Assembly: GCA_963932465.1 (NCBI GenBank)
Contig: OZ010788.1
Coordinates: 671,916,484 to 671,980,483, forward strand
From: Maratus speciosus
Lineage: Eukaryota > Arthropoda > Arachnida > Araneae > Salticidae
Direction: 5' to 3'
Length of the DNA stretch: 64,000 nucleotides
The position numbers were made by a program, and so were the translations under genes. Position 1 is the first letter of the stretch, and each line of letters opens with the position of its first letter. The notes beneath the pieces were generated by a model. The model was given only the letters and a program-made list of their open reading frames with translations, made no database searches and was not told the DNA's origin. Positions 45,226 through 56,408 of the stretch are shown here, piece by piece.

Positions 45226-46239
45226 TTAACGTAACCAATCGATGATGATCTGAAGGATACATTAGAATACATATGTTGCCCTAGAACCTATTTTTAAAAT
45301 CCTGAATTTTAAACAGGTGAAATGAATAAAAAGTAATGTAAAATACGCTTCTGAAAATATAATTAATGTGTCAAATACCGTAATAATTGTTACTATATAC
45401 ATATAACAGGAATAACGGTCTATTCTAATTTAAAATTTATTTGAACGCACAATTTTCTATAAAATATTTGGCAAGTCGAGTTAAGTTGTCGTAGTTATTT
45501 TTTTTTAATCATTCATCATCCATAAAATTAAAAAATGTTTATATCACTAAACTGAATATTATAATTTACACTCATTGTCATAAAAATTAGTGCATCAAGA
45601 AGAAATAGTCGGATCGTAACGGAACTTGGGTGGGTACGTTTCTAGCAGATATGCAAATGATTAACGATACAAAGTGATTGCGTATTACGAAATGTCACCA
45701 GAAGGCTTTGAACTTTGATCCCTCTGGTGTATAAAAGATTAGGGTCAGGAGGGGATAATTGTGACCACCGCCTTATTGCAGAAAACTGTGTATGGTAAAA
45801 TTTTGTTTCAAGCTTAGATATTGACTTCATAATGTATATTTCATTTTAGATAATCTTTATCACTTCTTTTTGAGATCCGAATAGCAATTTGAAACTATGT
45901 CTATCAAAATTTTTCATAAGCGGATTTGTCACTTTAGAGTTCAAAGTGGTCTCAATTACCCCAAATAAATGTGTATAGGCAAGTATAAAGAGAAAATATA
46001 GAGGTCATAATTTCCCCACTAGTGGTCTTAATCCCCCCAAACTTTTGTGATTGTGAGTTTTTGATGGAGTAATTACAACCATCCTTTTAACTTTAAAAAG
46101 AAAACAGCTATGACAATTAAAACTTTTCTAAGGTGTTCTTAAAGGGTCAAAGTTACTTCCTATGTACTAAAAACACCACTTTTCCAAATAGAAAGAAAAA
46201 AAAACAATTTAACAAATTACAACGAATATGTGGAAAATG

Positions 46240-46800
46240 ATTTTTTCAAAGACTAAAATTTAAGACATAAAAAATCGCACGGAGTTGATCATATATTACA
46301 TACGCCATGGATTAAACATTAACATTCCTGGACCCATCATGAACAAATTTTAAAAGAAATTTCAGTTTTACAATTTTCGGTACTTTAAATTTTTAAACTT
46401 CTACGGAGCTGGTCATACATTACGTATGCCATGGATTAAACATTAATATTCCTAGACCCATTTTAAATGAAATTTCATTTTTAAACTTCTAAACATCCCA
46501 CAATATTACATTTTATATCGTCGTATAGAGAAAAAAATGTATTTTTAATTGCAATTTGTTTGAAAGCGGTATCTCAATTTGTTTCTGAGTTATTAATTTT
46601 TTTTTAAGTTTTTATTACTTTTTTGTTATAGTGGCAACAGAAGTATCCATCTGTGTTGAAAGTAAAGGAAAAATACAGATTACTGTATAGACCACTCACA
46701 AAATGAATAAAACAACTATTCAAATTCAACTAATAAAACGCTTCAGATATGTTTTTGATTTCCTACCCTGACTGAGGACAGTAACCATTTCTCCAAATGG
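46240..46800 (+). repeat. Dispersed repeat, inverse of about 8040-8640
   Basis: 'taaaatttaagacataaaaaatcg'-type sequence, 'ggagttgatcatatattaca', 'catcccacaatattaca', 'tttttaattgcaatttg' and 'tttttgatttcctaccctga' are found inverted at 8040-8640. A ~110 bp internal duplication (acatacgccatggattaaac at 46298, acgtatgccatggattaaac at 46421) is present only here. Confidence 0.6.
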
Positions 46801-46814
46801 TTAAAAAGTAAAAA

Positions 46815-47890
46815 CTAGTCGGATGTACCAATCCCAAAACTTTCTTCTATCTCATACATGTTAATACTTCAAAATTCGCTATCGCACTGCCAAAATTAAA
46901 TGGCAATCTATGCATCTCATGAGGATTCTAAAGTTATGAAATTCCGTGCATTAGTTCTTGAGATATGACTATCGCTGAAATCGTCTAAATCCAGCAAAAT
47001 GTTGCCTAGCAGCGCCACCTATTTGGTGATTTATACCAAATCCTAATCAGCAATAATTTATGTCAACGTCTGACTGAATCTGAAGTTTGGAGAAAATCCG
47101 TGCATTAGTTTTTGAGATAGAGCTATTGCGAAAATCGTGAAAATTCCAGCATAGCAGCGCCACCTATTGGGTGATTAACACTAAAACCTAATTAACAACA
47201 ACTTGTGTCAACATATAACTAAATCTGAAGTTAGATGAAAATTCGTCCATTAGTTCTATAGATAGAGCTATTGAGGCAATCGTGAAAAAGGCAGCACAGA
47301 AGCGCCACCTGTTGGGCTATTTACTCCAACACATAATCTGTAGCAAGTCATATCAAGGACTAACTGAATCTGAAGTTTGATGAAAATCCGTGCGTTAGTT
47401 CTTAAGATAGGGGATAACTGGGGAAATCGTGTAAATCCTGCAAAATTCATCATAACAGCGCCGCCTGTAGGGCGATTTACACCAAAACGTAATCAGCATC
47501 ATTTCATATCAAGGACTAACTAAATACGAAGTTTCATCAAAATCCGTGCATTAGTTCTATTGCGAACATCATGAAAAATGCAGAGTAGCAGCGCCACCTG
47601 TTGAGCGATTTACACCAAAATCTAATCAGCATCAATTTGTATTAGGGACTAACTGAATATAAATTTTTATTAAAATCCGTGCATTAGTTCTTGAAATAGA
47701 GCGCCCACAAAATTTGTGTCACATACACACAGACAGACAGACAGACAGACTCACAGAGTCACAGACAGACATTTTGTAAAAACATGTTTTTTGGAATCTC
47801 TGACCCCTAAAACGTGTAAATCCGTCGAAAACCGGAATTCGAAAATTTTCATGAATCCAATACTTTCTTCTTGTAAAGATAGAAGAAAGT
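46815..47890 (-). mobile_element. Helentron-like element, copy 7, nested
   Basis: A 1076 bp minus-strand copy. The 5' end with its hairpin lies at about 47861-47890, and the 3' CTAG at 46815-46818. The 'agcgccacct' anchor of the tandem units occurs near 47011, 47156, 47301, 47457 and 47590, giving periods of 133-156. A 'cagacagacagacagac' run (47735-47768) follows the 5' region as in other copies. Confidence 0.72.
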
Positions 47891-48011
47891 AAAAATAACA
47901 ATGCAGAAAATAGACAAAGTGGTCATAACTACCCCTTCTGACCCTACGCAGAAGCATTTAACCTGTACTTACTCTGTTTCAGAGGAGTACTTTTTCATAG
48001 AGAATCCCGGT

Positions 48012-49010
48012 ACACCGCCATCGAAAACAATACGATCAGCTCTCAGAGTTAGAGAGGGGAAGAATCATCGGAATGATAGAAGCTGGGTTGTCAGCTCGAC
48101 GAGTACCCAGCCGCATAGGCCGTTCTGACTCCATTGTGAGGAGATGTTGGGATCAGTAGATAAGAGAGAGCTCGCATATACGTCGTCCAGGCTCAGGACG
48201 GCCCTCGCCAGGCCAATAGCAGGGAAGACCCTCACGTACGTGTAGCGTCAACTTCATCCCTATCCACTATCCAAACGCAGGTAGCACCAACACTATAGGA
48301 CTCTGTGCCTGTCCGTCCCGTTGCAAGACGCTTTGCTGAATGATATTTGGTATCGCGCCGCCCATTACGCGTACTACCAATAACACCTGCCCTCCGTCGC
48401 CTCCGTTTGGAGTGGTGTCTAGTTCAACGGGATTGGACAGCAACCGAATGTAATTAGGTTGTCTTCAACGGCGAATCAAGATTCAATTTGGGTGGTGATG
48501 ACAACCGTGTACATGTATGAAGGCCCCGTGGTGAACGCCTTAAATTTACCTTTGGTTTACAGCGGCACACCGTTTTTACACCTGGTGTGATGGTGTGATG
48601 TATCTTCACATACGACAATCAGCCACCTCTAATATTGATAGACGGCACCTTGAGAGCTCAGCGGTACGTTCGGGCCATCATTGAGCCACATGTGTTGCCA
48701 CTCATGGCAGGTCTTACAGAAGGCATTTTTCAACAGGATAATGCTCGGCCATACACAGCAGGGGTTTCACGGGAGTGCCTGTGCCATTTTACCATCTTAC
48801 CCTGGCCTGCATGATCTCCAAATTTGTCAGCAATCGAGCATGTCTGGGATCACTTGGGACGGCAGATTTGACAACCTGCGAGTTTCGCTGAACTTGAGTC
48901 GCGATTGCAAGAACTGTGGCGCAGGACACCATACGCAACCTGTATGCATCAATACCCACACACGCATCGCATCCTGTATTTAAGCTACAGGTGCTCCAAC
49001 AGGATACTAA
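48012..49010 (+). pseudogene. Tc1-like transposase pseudogene, catalytic Asp lost
   Basis: The N-terminal frame reads ERGRIIGMIEAGLSARRVPS then GRSDSIVRRCWDQ before a stop, the first helix-turn-helix. The linker IRRPGSGRPSPG follows after a stop. The first catalytic block is VFNGESRFNLGGDDNRVHV, with the usual SDE changed to NGE, so the first Asp is Gly. The second block (IFQQDNARPYTAGVSRE) and third (LPWPA*SPNLSAIEHVWDH) keep Asp and Glu. The C-terminal block LESRLQELWRRTPYATCMH ends near 49010. Stops, frameshifts and a lost start codon mark it as long dead. Confidence 0.8.
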
Positions 49011-49170
49011 ATCGCCACTCATTTGTAGTTTTTCTTATAATGTAATGTAATTATCCATTTGCTTTAATTTTGTAACCACTTACTGATATCAACGTTGTAC
49101 TCACATATATAAAACTTCGTTTCATTCGGACAATTCTTTCTTAGAGTGCCACTTTTTATAACTATGAGTG

Positions 49171-50583
49171 TATAACTGAAAACTGAAAAAAAATTAAGAA
49201 GAAAATTTCTATAAGTATATTTATAAACAATGTTTGAGAGAAATGTTTTTTCTGATCTCAAATAGTGAGTATAATTTTAGGAACATTGCAGGCTTTCCAA
49301 ACATTGTAAGAAACATTTGATTGGAAAATTGGAGAAATTAATCTTTGCCATTGTTAGAAATTAACCTTTTTCATTATCTTTAGTATCCATTGTTGAGCAG
49401 AAATGAATTATTGAATGAATATGTAATTATTTATGATAAACAAAAGATTAAAAATAATTAATGATAGCTTATCGGAATAGAGATCGTTATAGTGCTGCCT
49501 CATTTTATTAATGTTATAGATACATTTTATGAAAAGTGTTCTATAAAACTCTTTGAATAATGAAAAATATACATATTGATTCTTTTGTATTAGTAAGGAA
49601 GTAAAAGAATTAATTAATGAGAAAGTTAACACATTATCAAAAAAGTCCTTTCGACCAATGCCGGGAGGAAGAGGTAGTTTTCATATTTCTGGGTTTTAAA
49701 ATTTTGCAAGGTTCACCCGAAGCTAATTTTACTTAAACTTTAAAAGCTAAAATGCAACGAACTCGATAAAAGAGTATTCTTCAATACTGAATTTGAATGA
49801 GAATTGTGCCAAAGTAGTAAGCTACCAGCCGTCCTTGGCGATTAGTTTGGTCTCCCTTAAAATTTATGTTTGGGAAAGCATGCTAAGCATTGTATCATGT
49901 TACTTTTATTCATAATTTAATTTATTTGGACTCCCTTAAATATAATTAATATAAACCCTTAAGCTAATATTAGTTTTTGTTGCATTAAAATATCTCAATT
50001 TGTTGGTTTTCTGTAAGCAAGTAAACCCTATTGGTTTACAATGGAAGTCTATGGGAATTTGGCGAAATATTAGAGATATCGCCAAATTGGCGTCCCTTTT
50101 AACGACTCATTTTGGTTGCCAAATTTGGCGATATATCGCCAAGTTGGCGACAAACTTGGCGACATTTGGTGACAGAATAGGGTCCCCATTATAGGCCCCC
50201 TTGAGTGTCCTCTTTCCGTCCGCAACCCTTTATTTTCCTACTTGTTCCGACTTTAAAGACTTAACATTTCCGATTTAAAAAGTTTTATTTGCTTTTCGAG
50301 TGTAATAAAAAGACAACGTAATAATCTGTATAAAAAAGAAAGGACGACGCAAAAATATGAAACTGGGCTTTAAAACCGTGCCAAACCTAGTTTTACAAGT
50401 TTAAATTTTTCGTACAATGTTAAAACTTCTGTTATTGTTTTTTACAGTTTATCATTTTTTTTTAAATATATGTATAAAACATAAAAAAATAAATGTAAAA
50501 AAGAAGTAATAACCTAAATGAATTACAAGCTATCACATTTCACTTATATTTCGCCTTTTGAAACCTTGTTTCAACACTTGATA
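49171..50583. other. Non-coding, with several repeat pieces
   Basis: 49385-49625 matches the dispersed family at 57240-58020 and 63680-64000 (gaatgaatatgtaat, aaaaataattaatga). 49640-49800 matches 51025-51185 (gtcctttcgaccaatgccgg). 49826-49920 is a fragment of the 36150 repeat. 50050-50170 has repeated TTGGCGA motifs with inverted counterparts at about 59895-60005. No gene was recognised. Confidence 0.5.
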
Positions 50584-50891
50584 TCTAATATATAAAAATG
50601 AAAATTTGTCGGTCTGTCTGTCTGCAGTGCTATAGAAATCCACAGTTTGGAAGCCAAAATTGTGAAATGTTACGTACATGTTTATTAAAACACAGCCGAG
50701 GCAACTAAAGCAATCCGGAATCGAAATAATTTATAGTTAACTTTTAATTAATAAAAAACCACACATTTAGCAGCAATTTCCTATTAAATTTAAACATTTT
50801 TCGTTATAGCAGCTGCCAACAATTAAAAATTCACTATAAAATCCTTTTTTTTTTTATGTTCAACCCGCAATCGCGCGAGTTCTTTAACCAG
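50584..50891 (+). mobile_element. Short Helitron, alternative extent
   Basis: From the same 5' TC, a hairpin AACCCGC ... GCGAGTT lies at about 50862-50881, followed by CTTTAA and CCAG then T. CCAG would be a one-base variant of CTAG. A 308 bp non-autonomous Helitron is plausible, and the 6.3 kb extent would then need a different 5' end. Confidence 0.45.
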
Positions 50892-50895
50892 TGTG

Positions 50896-51023
50896 AGATA
50901 TACATATTACGTGCGCCACGCCGCAATGCTAAACAGCTGTAGCTGGTATTACGAAAATTCTTTTACCTCATATGCAAATAATTAGAGATATACATGTTAC
51001 GTACGCCACGCTGCAATACTAAA
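50896..51023 (+). repeat. Direct repeat pair of about 39 bp
   Basis: 'gagatatacatattacgtgc' (50896) and 'gagatatacatgttacgtac' (50985) are each followed by 'gccacgc' and 'gcaat'. The piece between them (gtattacgaaaattctttta, catgcaaataattag) is found again at 56548-56590, right of the tandem array. Confidence 0.6.
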
Positions 51024-51763
51024 AAAGTCCTTCCGACCAGTGCCGGGAGGAAGAAGTAGCTTTCAAATACCTTATTTTAAAAAAGCCAACTTATATTATT
51101 CAAACACACGAAGCTCAATTTAGTGGAAACCGAATATAGGAGATTCAATATTAATTTTTATCAATACTAAATCATTATGAATGAGAATTTCACGAAATTA
51201 GTCAGCTTTATCCAAGCTGCTTTTATTTAAAGTAACTTATATTTGGCTGAGATGTTGATGTATACTATCCACATGCTTTCTCACATGGAAATAGGCGAAT
51301 ACGTGTGTTATCGCGTGACAAATACAAGATCGTTTCAAAATGTTAGCCATACTAGAAATTCAAAGTGCTATAATTCAACCATTTTTTAAGATATAAATGT
51401 CGTAGGCTAATTCAGATATCCGGCTCATTGGAGAATCCATCTCCCTTTTTCCAATTAGCCTGATATTTTTCAGGCTTATTGCAAAGAGCCTAGAAAGTGT
51501 TAGGCTAATTGAAAAATGACCACTTATTATCCGATCGGGGTGATATTTTTAGCTCACAGGCTATCAAAGCCTGAGAGCTTATGTGCCCGCCGATTCTGTA
51601 TGTACGTGTGTACGTACGTACGTAACACGATAACTCTTGATAGAAATATCCGATTTGCTTCAAATTTTTTTTTCTAGGTTCATTCTGATACGGTGCTTCC
51701 CTGATTAGTTTTGGGGGTTCATTGGTTAAGGATTAAGGGGGGAAAGGGGGCTAGTCTCCCCCC

Positions 51764-53270
51764 TTAATTTATATAAATGGGTTTTTCAGGCAGAAATATT
51801 CGATTTGCTCCAAATTTGGTATACCGGTTTATTGTGTTAAGGAGCTTCCCTGATTAGATTTGGAAGCTCATTATTTAAGTATAAAGGGGAGAAAGGGGGG
51901 GCTACCCCCTTAATTTAGATAAATCGGTTTTTCATGATGAATTATTCGATTTGCTCCAAATTGGTATACCGGTGTATTAAGTTAAGGAGCTACTTTGATT
52001 AGATTTGGAGGTTCATTAGTTCCATATAAATGGAGGAAAGGGGGGTTACCCCCCCCCCCCCCCCCCGTAATTTAGATAAATGGGTTTTCCTTGCAGAAAT
52101 GTGCGATTTGCTATAAATTTGGTATACCGGTTAATTATGTTAAGCAGCTTCCCGGATTACTTTTGGAAGATCATTATTATGTATAAAGGGGGAAAAGGGG
52201 GGCAATTGCCTCTCCCCTTAATTTAGATAAATGCGTTTTTCACGTAGAATTATTCGATTAGCTCAAATTTGGTATACTGGTTTATTATGTTAAGGAGGTG
52301 GCTTGATTAGATTTGGGGGTTCATTAGTTAAGTATAAAGGGAGGAAAGGGGGGGGGGCTACCCCCCTGATTTAGGTAAATGCGTTTTTAATGCAAAATTA
52401 TTCAATTTGCTCCAAATTTGGTATACAGGTTTATTATGTTAAGGAGCTTCCCTGATTAGATTTGGAGGTTCATTACTTAAGTATAAAGGGAGGAAAGGGG
52501 GGCTAGACCTCCCCTTAATTTAGATAAATGGGTTTTTCATGCAGAGTTATTCGATTTGCTCTAAATTTCGTATACCGGTTTATTATGTTAAGGAGCTTCC
52601 CTGATTAGATTTGGAGGTTCATTAGTTAAGTATAAAGGGAGGAAAGGGGGGCTAGACCCCCCCCCCTTAATTTAGATAAATGGGTTTTTTTGCAGATTTG
52701 TTCGATTTGTTCCAAATTTCGTATACCGGTTTATTATGTTAAGGAGCTGCCTTGATTAGATTTGGAGATTTATTGGTTAAGTATAAAGGAGGGACAGGGG
52801 CTAGTGTCCCCTTAATTTAGATAAATGGGTTTTTCATACAGAATTATTCGATTTGCTTCAAATTTGATATACCAATTTATTATGATATGGCTTCCTTCAT
52901 TTGATTTGGAGGTTCATTGGTTAAGTATAAAAGAGGGGAAAGGGGGGCAATTGCACCTCCCCTTAATTTAGATAAATGGGTTTTCATGCAGAATTTTCTA
53001 ATTTAGTTTAATTTTTTTTCTAGGTTAATTCTAATAAGGAGCTTTTCTGATTAGATTTGAAAGTTCATTGGTTCAGCGTAAAGTGAGAAATGGGGGAGCT
53101 AATACTCCCCCTTAATTTAGTGAAATGGTTTTTTCATGCAGAATTATCTGATTTGCTTCAAATTTGGTATACCAGTTTATTATATTAAGTAGCTTCCCTG
53201 ATTAGATTTGGAGGTTCTTTGGTTAAGAAGAAAGGGGGCAACGGGACTAATCCCTTCATTTATTTTTCGA
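51764..53270 (+). repeat. ~150 bp tandem units, left arm of the foldback element
   Basis: 'taattta(g)at' anchors occur near 51764, 51911, 52068, 52219, 52370, 52515, 52669, 52813, 52974 and 53113. Each unit ends in a G-rich then C-rich run of variable length, including about 18 consecutive C near 52049-52066. Confidence 0.8.
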
Positions 53271-53379
53271 GGGGCATTATTCTTTGAAATAAGAGTATTA
53301 TATACAATTAGTGTGAATAGCCTGTGAGCTCAATGCCATCAGTTTAACTGGGCAGTTTTCATTTATTAGGTTTATTAAC

Positions 53380-53825
53380 GCATAACCCTACCCAAACCCG
53401 AAAAATAAATTACAACAGACCGTACCCCGATCCGAGCAAGAGAAAATAATCTCAGTCTGCATGCAAACCGACCCGAACCTGAGAGTTCCATTTGAAAAAC
53501 CCGAAATCCCGAACCAAATCTGATAACCAACAAAAATATTCCAAAGATCCATAACCGCATCCGAACAAGACAAATTAGTTTCCGTGGACACGCAACGCTA
53601 CCAGAACCTAAAAATTCCATTCGAAGTCAACCTGAAACCCGTCCCGAACCAAATCTTAACTGACAAAAATGTTCCAAAGAACTATAACCCGATGCAAGCC
53701 AGACAAAATAATCTCCGTCCACCGGCAACCCGATCCGAACCTGAAAGTTCTAACTGAACTCAATCCGAAACCTGGTTGTGGTCGGTTTTCGGGTTGACTT
53801 CAAATGAAACCTTCAAGTTCGGATC
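53380..53825 (-). repeat. ~140 bp tandem repeat in the foldback loop
   Basis: Units carrying 'aacccga', 'gaaccaaatct', 'aaaaat(a/g)ttccaaaga' and 'gacaaa(a)taatctcc' repeat about three times. The sequence is rich in CCGAA. A frame on the minus strand (53375-53620) follows the repeat and is not considered a gene. Confidence 0.6.
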
Positions 53826-53869
53826 CGGTTGAAAAAAAAAATTAAACTAAATTAGATAATTCTGCATGA

Positions 53870-54720
53870 AAACCCATTTATCTAAATTAAGGGGAGGGGC
53901 AATTGCCCCCTTTCCCCCCTTTTATACTTAACCAATGAACCTCCAAGTCAAATGAAAGAAGCCATATCGTAATAAACTGGTATATCAAATTTGAAGCAAA
54001 TCGAATAATTCTGTATGAAAAACCCATTTATCTAAATTAAGGGGACACTAGCCCCTGTCCCTCCTTTATACTTAACCAATAAATCTCCAAATCTAATCAA
54101 GGCAGCTTCTTAGCATAATAAACCGGTATACGAAATTTGGAGCAAATCGAATAACTCTGCATGAAAAACCCATTTATCTAAATTAAGGGGGGGGGGGTCT
54201 ATCTCCCCTTTCCTCCCTTTATACTTAACTAATGAAACTACAAATCTAATCAGGGAAGCTCCTTAACATAATAAACCGGTATACGAAATTTGGAGCAAAT
54301 CGAATAACTCTGCATGAAAAACCCATTTATCTAAATTAAGGGGGGGGGGGTCTAGCCCCCCTTTCCTCCCTTTATACTTAACTAATGAACCTCGAAATCT
54401 AATCAGGGAAGCTCCTTAACATAATAAACCGGTATACGAAATTTGGAGCAGATCGAATAACTCTGCATGAAAAACCGATTTATCTAAATAAAGAGGGGTA
54501 ACCCCCCTTTCCCCTCTTTATACTTAAATAATGATCTTCCAAATCTAATCAGGGAAGCTCCTTAACACAATAAAGCAGTATACCAAATTTGGAGCAAATC
54601 TAATATTACTGCATGAAAAACCTATTTATGTTAACCTATGTTAACCTATTTACCTAATGTTAACCTAACTTATGTTAACCTATTATTAAAACCTATTAAG
54701 GGGGGGGGACTAGCCCCCTT
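53870..54720 (-). repeat. ~150 bp tandem units, right arm of the foldback element
   Basis: Inverse of the left-arm units: 'acccatttatctaaattaa' near 53870, 54025, 54167, 54320, 54470 (diverged) and about 54620. In the last unit an expanded 'gttaacctatt' stretch (54628-54680) is specific to this arm. Confidence 0.78.
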
Positions 54721-55051
54721 TTCCCCCTTTATCCTTAACCAATGAACCCCAAAAATTAATGAGGGAAGCACCTCATCAGAATGAACCTAGAAAAAAAATT
54801 GAAGCAAATCGGATATTTCTATCAAGAGTTATCGCGTTACGTACATACGTACGTAGGTACGTACACACTTACATACAGAATCGGAGGGAACATATGCTCT
54901 CAGGCTTTGATAGCCTGTGAGCTAAAAAAAACACCCTAATCCGATAATAAGTGGTCATTTTTCAATTAGCCTAACGCTTTCTAGGCTCTTTGCAATAAGC
55001 CTGAACAATATCAGGCTAATTGGAAAAAGGGAGATGGATTCTCCAATTAGC

Positions 55052-55093
55052 CCGGCTCTTTGCAAACAGCCTAGGCTGTTTGCAAAGAGCCGG
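55052..55093. repeat. Perfect 42 bp palindrome
   Basis: CCGGCTCTTTGCAAACAGCC plus T is followed directly by its exact reverse complement, with no spacer. It lies near the right end of the foldback element. The left arm has no counterpart: there 'ccggctcattggagaatcc' runs on without it. Confidence 0.9.
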
Positions 55094-56370
55094 ATTTCTC
55101 AATTAGCCTACGACATAAACAAAAGAACAAATTTTCAGAAACAAAATCTACTCCGGAATCTTTGTATCAAGGCCAAACACATTAAAAAAATCTTTTTCAT
55201 TTTTCAATTTTTAATACCTCATTTTAAATTTTAAATTTAATTTTTTTTAAATGGCAACCCTTTTGAAACAAGATGGCGAATGAAGCTGGCCAACGAACTC
55301 GGTCAAGACATTGGTATGTACTATGTACAGACCAAGTAACATCCAAATCGGTTCATAAATACGCTTGTTATCGCGTGACAAAAATCAGGTCGTTTTAAAA
55401 TATCAGCCACAGTAGAAATTCAAAACGCTATAATTCAGCCATTTTTTTTAGATATAGACGAAACAAAAAGTGTTCCAGGATCTTTGTATTAAGGTCAAAC
55501 ACATGCAAAAAAAAATCTTTTTCATTTTCCAATATTTTGGTAACTCATTTTAAATTTTAATTTTTTTTAATTTTTTTAAATGGCCGCCATTTTGAAACAA
55601 GATGGCGGATAAAGCTGGCCAACGAACTCGGTCGAGATATTTGTATGTACTATGTACACACCAAAGTACATCCAAATCGGTTCATAAATACGCCTGTTAT
55701 CACGTGACAAATATCAGGACGTTTCAAAATGTCAGCCACGCTAGAAATTCAAAATGCTATAACTCAGCCATTTTTTGAGATATAGAAGAAACAAAAACTG
55801 CTCCCGAATCTTTGTATCAAGGTCAAATACATAAAAAAATATTTTTTCTATTTTCAATTTTTTGGCACCACATTTCAAATTTAAATTTTTCTTAAAAATT
55901 TAAATGGCTGCCATTTTTAAACAAGATGGCGGATGAAGCTGGCCAACGAACTCGGTCGAGACATTGGTATCTACTATGTACAAACGAAGTTAAATCCAAA
56001 TCGGTTCATAAATACGCCTTTTATCCCGTGACAAAATTCAGGACGTTTCAAAATGTCAGCCACGCTAGAAATTCAAAATGCTATAACTCAGCCATTTTTT
56101 AAGATATAGACGAAACCAAAACTGCTCCGGAATCTTTGTATAAAGGTCAAATACATAAGAAAAAAATATTTTTCCATTTTCAATTCTTTGGTACCACATT
56201 TCAAATTTCAAATTTTTAAGAACATTTTAAATGGCCGCCATTTTGAAACAAAATGGCGGATGAAGCTGGCCAACGAACTCGGTCGAGATATTGGTATCTA
56301 CTATGTACAAACGAAGTTAAATCCAAATCGGTTCATAAATTCGAGAGTTACAGTATGACAAAGGTCAGAT

Positions 56371-56408
56371 TATATATATATATATGGATATATATATATA
56401 TATATATC
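56371..56408 (+). repeat. AT microsatellite
   Basis: An alternating TA run broken once by 'tgga', at the right end of the 327 bp array. Confidence 0.9.

Larger units (their letters stand above)
45742..47944. mobile_element. TA-flanked element nested in the Tc1-like copy
   Basis: GGGTCAGGAGGGGATAATTG at 45742, after TA 45740-45741, is matched from the right by GGGTCAGAAGGGGTAGTTAT (ending 47944, before TA 47945-47946). Both continue to TGACCAC. Variants of the end motif (gtggtcttaatcccc, gaggtcataatttcccc) recur at about 45950-46080. It contains the dispersed repeat 46240-46800 and the Helentron-like copy 46815-47890. No transposase was recognised. Confidence 0.7.
45569..49170 (+). mobile_element. 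Tc1-like element split by a nested element
   Basis: The left end CACTCATTGTCATAAAAA after TA (45567-45568) is matched by the complement of the right end (CACTCATAGTTATAAAAA, ending 49170, before TA 49171-49172). With the insert 45742-47944 and its duplicated TA removed, the element is about 1.4 kb, the usual Tc1 size. The transposase relic (about 48012-49010) is in the expected place. This copy is older than its insert and strongly decayed. Confidence 0.75.
51408..55107. mobile_element. Foldback element with tandem-repeat arms
   Basis: The outer ends TGTCGTAGGCTAATT (51407) and the inverse AATTAGCCTACGACA (right edge about 55107) open two long inverted arms, about 51408-53330 and 53830-55107. 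Each arm starts with ~370 bp of unique sequence. It then has tandem ~150 bp units (taatttagataaatgggttt, tcgatttgctccaaattt, ataccggtttattatgttaa, ggagcttccctgatta, then a G-run/C-run). There are about ten units in the left arm and six in the right arm. The organisation matches foldback (FB-type) elements. The loop has its own tandem repeat. No protein was recognised. Confidence 0.8.
51190..56370 (+). repeat. ~327 bp tandem array, split by a foldback element
   Basis: 'aagctggccaacgaactcgg' occurs at 55283, 55612, 55936 and 56263 (periods 329, 324, 327). Each unit has 'ccaaatcggttcataaa', 'gctataactcagccattttt', 'ccggaatctttgtat' and 'aaatggccgccattttgaaa'. The left part of a further unit (51250-51407: cgtgacaaatacaagatcgt, gctataattcaaccattttt) stops exactly where the foldback element begins, and the array resumes after it. 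Confidence 0.8.

Noticed and set aside
53375..53620. Minus-strand frame in the foldback loop
   Set aside because: It follows the ~140 bp tandem repeat and is open only because the repeat lacks stops in that frame.
51764..54720. Regular spaced repeats as a CRISPR-like array
   Set aside because: Units of ~150 bp have no short constant repeat with unique spacers, lie in two inverted arms, and the DNA is clearly eukaryotic.
55597..55790. Open frames beginning ATGGCGGAT in units of the 327 bp array
   Set aside because: Units share a ~60-codon frame in the two middle copies, but the first unit stops early and substitutions do not favour silent sites by eye. Best seen as repeat DNA.
56371..56408. 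AT run as a cruciform-type regulatory site
   Set aside because: Simple-sequence AT at an array edge is expected slippage. Nothing else marks a regulatory role.
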